Shown: positions 6,430-8,116 of the stretch, piece by piece
Layout: each line of letters starts with the position of its first letter
How positions within the stretch are numbered: position 1 is the stretch's first letter
Source of the DNA: Anaerolineae bacterium
GTDB lineage: Bacteria > Chloroflexota > Anaerolineae > JACIWR01
DNA: 8,116 bases
Assembly: GCA_021162125.1 (NCBI GenBank)
Contig: JAGGZG010000304.1
Span: forward strand, 1-8,116
Direction: 5' to 3'
The notes under the pieces: generated by a model
The model's database searches: none
Seen by the model: only the letters and a program-made list of their open reading frames with translations
Told to the model about the DNA's origin: nothing
Translations under genes and position numbers: made by a program

Positions 6430-7692
6430 ATGGAATTCAGCCAGGTATCTACCGAGCACGTGAAAATAGCCGAGTTGAGCCGCAAAATCGGGCAGATACT
6501 CGTCGAGAGAGGTGACTACGAGCAAGCTTTGCACCAGTTCCAACTGGGCCTTCAATACCTGGAAGGCATCGAGCACAATGAGTTGGTGCGTATCTACAAC
6601 GAGATTGGCCGGGTCTACTGGCACCAGGGCAGACTGGGCGAGGCGAAAGTCTGGACTGAGAAAGCCTTCGAGTTGGCCGAGAAATTGTTAGATCCAGATG
6701 AATTGGCCCGTCTGTTGTATTTCGCCGGCATCCGCTATTTCCGCCAGGGCGAGAATAAATTGGCCGAGGATCACTGGCTGCGCAGCCTGGAGATCAGCCG
6801 TGAAACTGGCGATCTGGCTACCCAGGCCAAACTGTATCAGAACCTGGGATGGCAGGCAAAGCTGACCGGGCGCTATTTGCAGGCGCTGGAATACCTGGAG
6901 AAAGGCAAGGCATTGGCCGACGAGTGCAAGGACATCTCTTCCTTGTCTTTCATCTACGAGACCCTGGGCGAGACGTACTACGCCCTGGGCGATTGGAACA
7001 AGGCCATCGAGAATCTGCAAGAGAGCCTGAATCTGGCGGAACAGGCTGGCTTACGGAAGGCAACCTCTCGCGTGTTCAGCGTCCTGGGTGACATCTACCG
7101 TAACCAGGGTCGCTGGGCCGAGGCCGACGAGTGTTACCAGCGCAGCCTGGCCTACATCACTCCCACCGGCAGCCCACAATCCCTGTTCGTGGTCAACCTG
7201 GGTCTGGGCCTGATCAACATGGAGCGCGAGCGTTACGACCAGGCCAAGGAGTTCTTCGAGAAGTGCTGGGAGATCACCAGCAAGGGCGCAGGCTTCACCA
7301 GCCGCATGGCCGCCGTGAAATCCCACATGGGCGAGCTCTACGTCCGCCTGGGTGATCTGGACGAGGCCGAGATGCACTGCGCGGAGGCCGTGCGCCTGGC
7401 CAGTGAGGCCGACGCCCGCGCGGAGTACGCTTACGCCCGCATGGTACAGGGGATGATTGCGGCACGGCGTAGATGGTGGGATGAGGCCGTCCTCCGTTAC
7501 ACTGAAGCACAGAGTATCTTCGATGAGTTGGGAGACAAGTACAATCAGGGGTTGGTCGCCTTCGAGATGGGCATGATGTTCCTGGAGCAGGGGGAGACGG
7601 CGCAGGCCAAAACATTTTTGGAGCGAGCGCGCCAGATTTTCACCGAATTGGGTGCGAAATCTAAACTCGACAAATTCCCCCCGGGCTATTAA
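6430..7692 (+). CDS. Ten-repeat TPR protein
   Basis: This 420-residue protein consists almost entirely of tetratricopeptide repeats in a 40-residue register, of the kind found in TPR_12/MalT-like arrays. The small residue at position 8 of helix A recurs as Gly at 20, 60, 100, 140, 180, 220, 260, 301, 341 and 381. It is followed by Y/R-rich turns such as RGDY, QGRLGEA, LGDWNKA and QGRWAEA. There is no signal peptide, membrane segment or catalytic domain, so it should be a cytosolic scaffold that binds a partner protein or peptide. The start is ATG 6430, with GAGGAGG at 6414-6420 and nine bases of spacing; an in-frame GTG at 6412 overlaps the ribosome site and is rejected. It lies 68 bases after the first small membrane protein gene and 78 bases before the second. 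No effector domain is fused, unlike many TPR regulators of this type. The partner is unknown. Confidence 0.88.
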   Translation: MEFSQVSTEHVKIAELSRKIGQILVERGDYEQALHQFQLGLQYLEGIEHNELVRIYNEIGRVYWHQGRLGEAKVWTEKAFELAEKLLDPDELARLLYFAGIRYFRQGENKLAEDHWLRSLEISRETGDLATQAKLYQNLGWQAKLTGRYLQALEYLEKGKALADECKDISSLSFIYETLGETYYALGDWNKAIENLQESLNLAEQAGLRKATSRVFSVLGDIYRNQGRWAEADECYQRSLAYITPTGSPQSLFVVNLGLGLINMERERYDQAKEFFEKCWEITSKGAGFTSRMAAVKSHMGELYVRLGDLDEAEMHCAEAVRLASEADARAEYAYARMVQGMIAARRRWWDEAVLRYTEAQSIFDELGDKYNQGLVAFEMGMMFLEQGETAQAKTFLERARQIFTELGAKSKLDKFPPGY

Positions 7693-7694
7693 AA

Positions 7695-7708
7695 GGACTC
7701 CGAAGTCC
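7695..7708 (+). other. Short hairpin after the TPR gene
   Basis: GGACT (7695-7699) pairs with AGTCC (7704-7708) around a CCGA loop, two bases after the TPR stop codon. The stem is only 5 bp and no T-tract follows, so it is a poor intrinsic terminator. It could be an mRNA processing or stability element, or chance. No promoter was recognised in the 78-base gap, which favours read-through into the next gene. Confidence 0.25.
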
Positions 7709-7770
7709 CTGAGACTGCGGAACTCTTGAAACGCTTTTATGGGTTGGGGGGTGATGAACGAGGCTGAGCC

Positions 7771-8116
7771 ATGCTTGACGACCACGGTCCCAGAATTGGA
7801 TTGCGGCACGACTTGCGAGGCCGCTTCAACCTGGATACCCGATGGCGCTTTATCCTCCTCATCAGCCTGTTCAATTTCCTGCTCATCATCATCGTCCTCC
7901 TCACCCTGCGTAACCAGGAAATAGTTTTCGAGATTCAGACCATCCAGCAGGAAATCCACCAGGCGGTAGAGATACTGGCTACCGCGCAGGCGGAAGTCGT
8001 GAAGGTGGTCTACATCACGGCTACGCCTAGCCCGACAGTACAGGCAGTCGCCACTGCCACACACACCCCCACGCCCACCGAAGTGGTCCCCTCCCCGGCG
8101 ACAGACACCCCCACAC
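7771..8116 (+). CDS. Single-pass membrane protein with Thr/Pro-rich tail (3' partial)
   Basis: The frame is open to the end of the window (115 codons visible), so the C-terminus is missing. A basic tail (1-26, RHDLRGRFN and TRWR) leads into one hydrophobic helix (27-46), with the N-terminus predicted inside. A helical stretch (about 47-75, EIQTIQQEIHQAVEIL) follows. From about residue 83 the sequence is Thr/Pro-rich (TATPSPT, HTPTPTE, SPATDTPT), a low-complexity extracytoplasmic linker typical of Chloroflexota surface proteins. The ATG is fixed by an in-frame TGA at 7765-7767 and by GAGG at 7760-7763, seven bases upstream. The membrane segment and its edges match the 88-residue protein at 6095 (14 of 28 residues identical, no gap). 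The longer tail suggests that a domain or a wall-spanning linker continues downstream. No named family is recognised. Confidence 0.75.
   Translation, partial: MLDDHGPRIGLRHDLRGRFNLDTRWRFILLISLFNFLLIIIVLLTLRNQEIVFEIQTIQQEIHQAVEILATAQAEVVKVVYITATPSPTVQAVATATHTPTPTEVVPSPATDTPT

Noticed and set aside
7739..7924. 61-codon plus-strand frame after the TPR gene with a poly-Ser run
   Set aside because: The Ser run is the membrane helix codons of the 7771 gene read out of frame.
7051..8064. 337-codon open frame on the minus strand
   Set aside because: It is antisense to the TPR gene and to the partial membrane protein, spans two genuine genes, and its translation shows no domain beyond low-complexity runs.

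Overview
The window is a GC-rich bacterial segment with all seven recognisable genes on the + strand, closely packed, often overlapping as GTGA or separated by a single base. It looks like Chloroflexota (Anaerolineae-like). This rests on style rather than a marker gene: high GC, large GT39-type membrane glycosyltransferases, 40-residue TPR arrays, and a Thr/Pro-rich 'TPTPT' tail of the kind those bacteria often place after a membrane anchor. No rRNA, tRNA, CRISPR array, transposase or phage gene is visible.

Layout. (1) Positions 1-66 hold a cluster of G/C-run palindromes. A short AT-richer leader follows, then a BtpA/SgcQ-family TIM-barrel protein (132-1001), translationally overlapped by a 667-residue GT39/ArnT-like integral membrane glycosyltransferase (998-3001). 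(2) A 148-bp gap contains an imperfect inverted repeat of the 'CACCAAG' type. (3) A second overlapping pair follows: a DUF2889 protein (3150-3635) and a YpgQ/YedJ-like HD-domain phosphohydrolase (3632-4240). (4) The 125-bp gap after the HD gene carries the clearest promoter in the window (TTGACA, 17 bp, TATATT). It drives a third unit: an eight-helix membrane protein with GAF and GGDEF domains, predicted to be a diguanylate cyclase (4366-6093); a one-helix 88-residue membrane protein one base downstream (6095-6361); a ten-repeat TPR protein (6430-7692); and a second one-helix membrane protein with a Thr/Pro-rich tail that runs off the window (7771-8116).

How the genes may work together. The first pair has no obvious shared pathway beyond tight translational coupling. 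The last unit is the most interesting. The two small membrane proteins on either side of the TPR gene are paralogues: 14 of 28 residues are identical without gaps across the membrane segment and its edges, and a helical extracytoplasmic stretch follows in each. A membrane diguanylate cyclase, two related single-pass proteins and a TPR scaffold therefore form a plausible but uncharacterised membrane signalling module. The functional link is inferred from gene order and spacing only.
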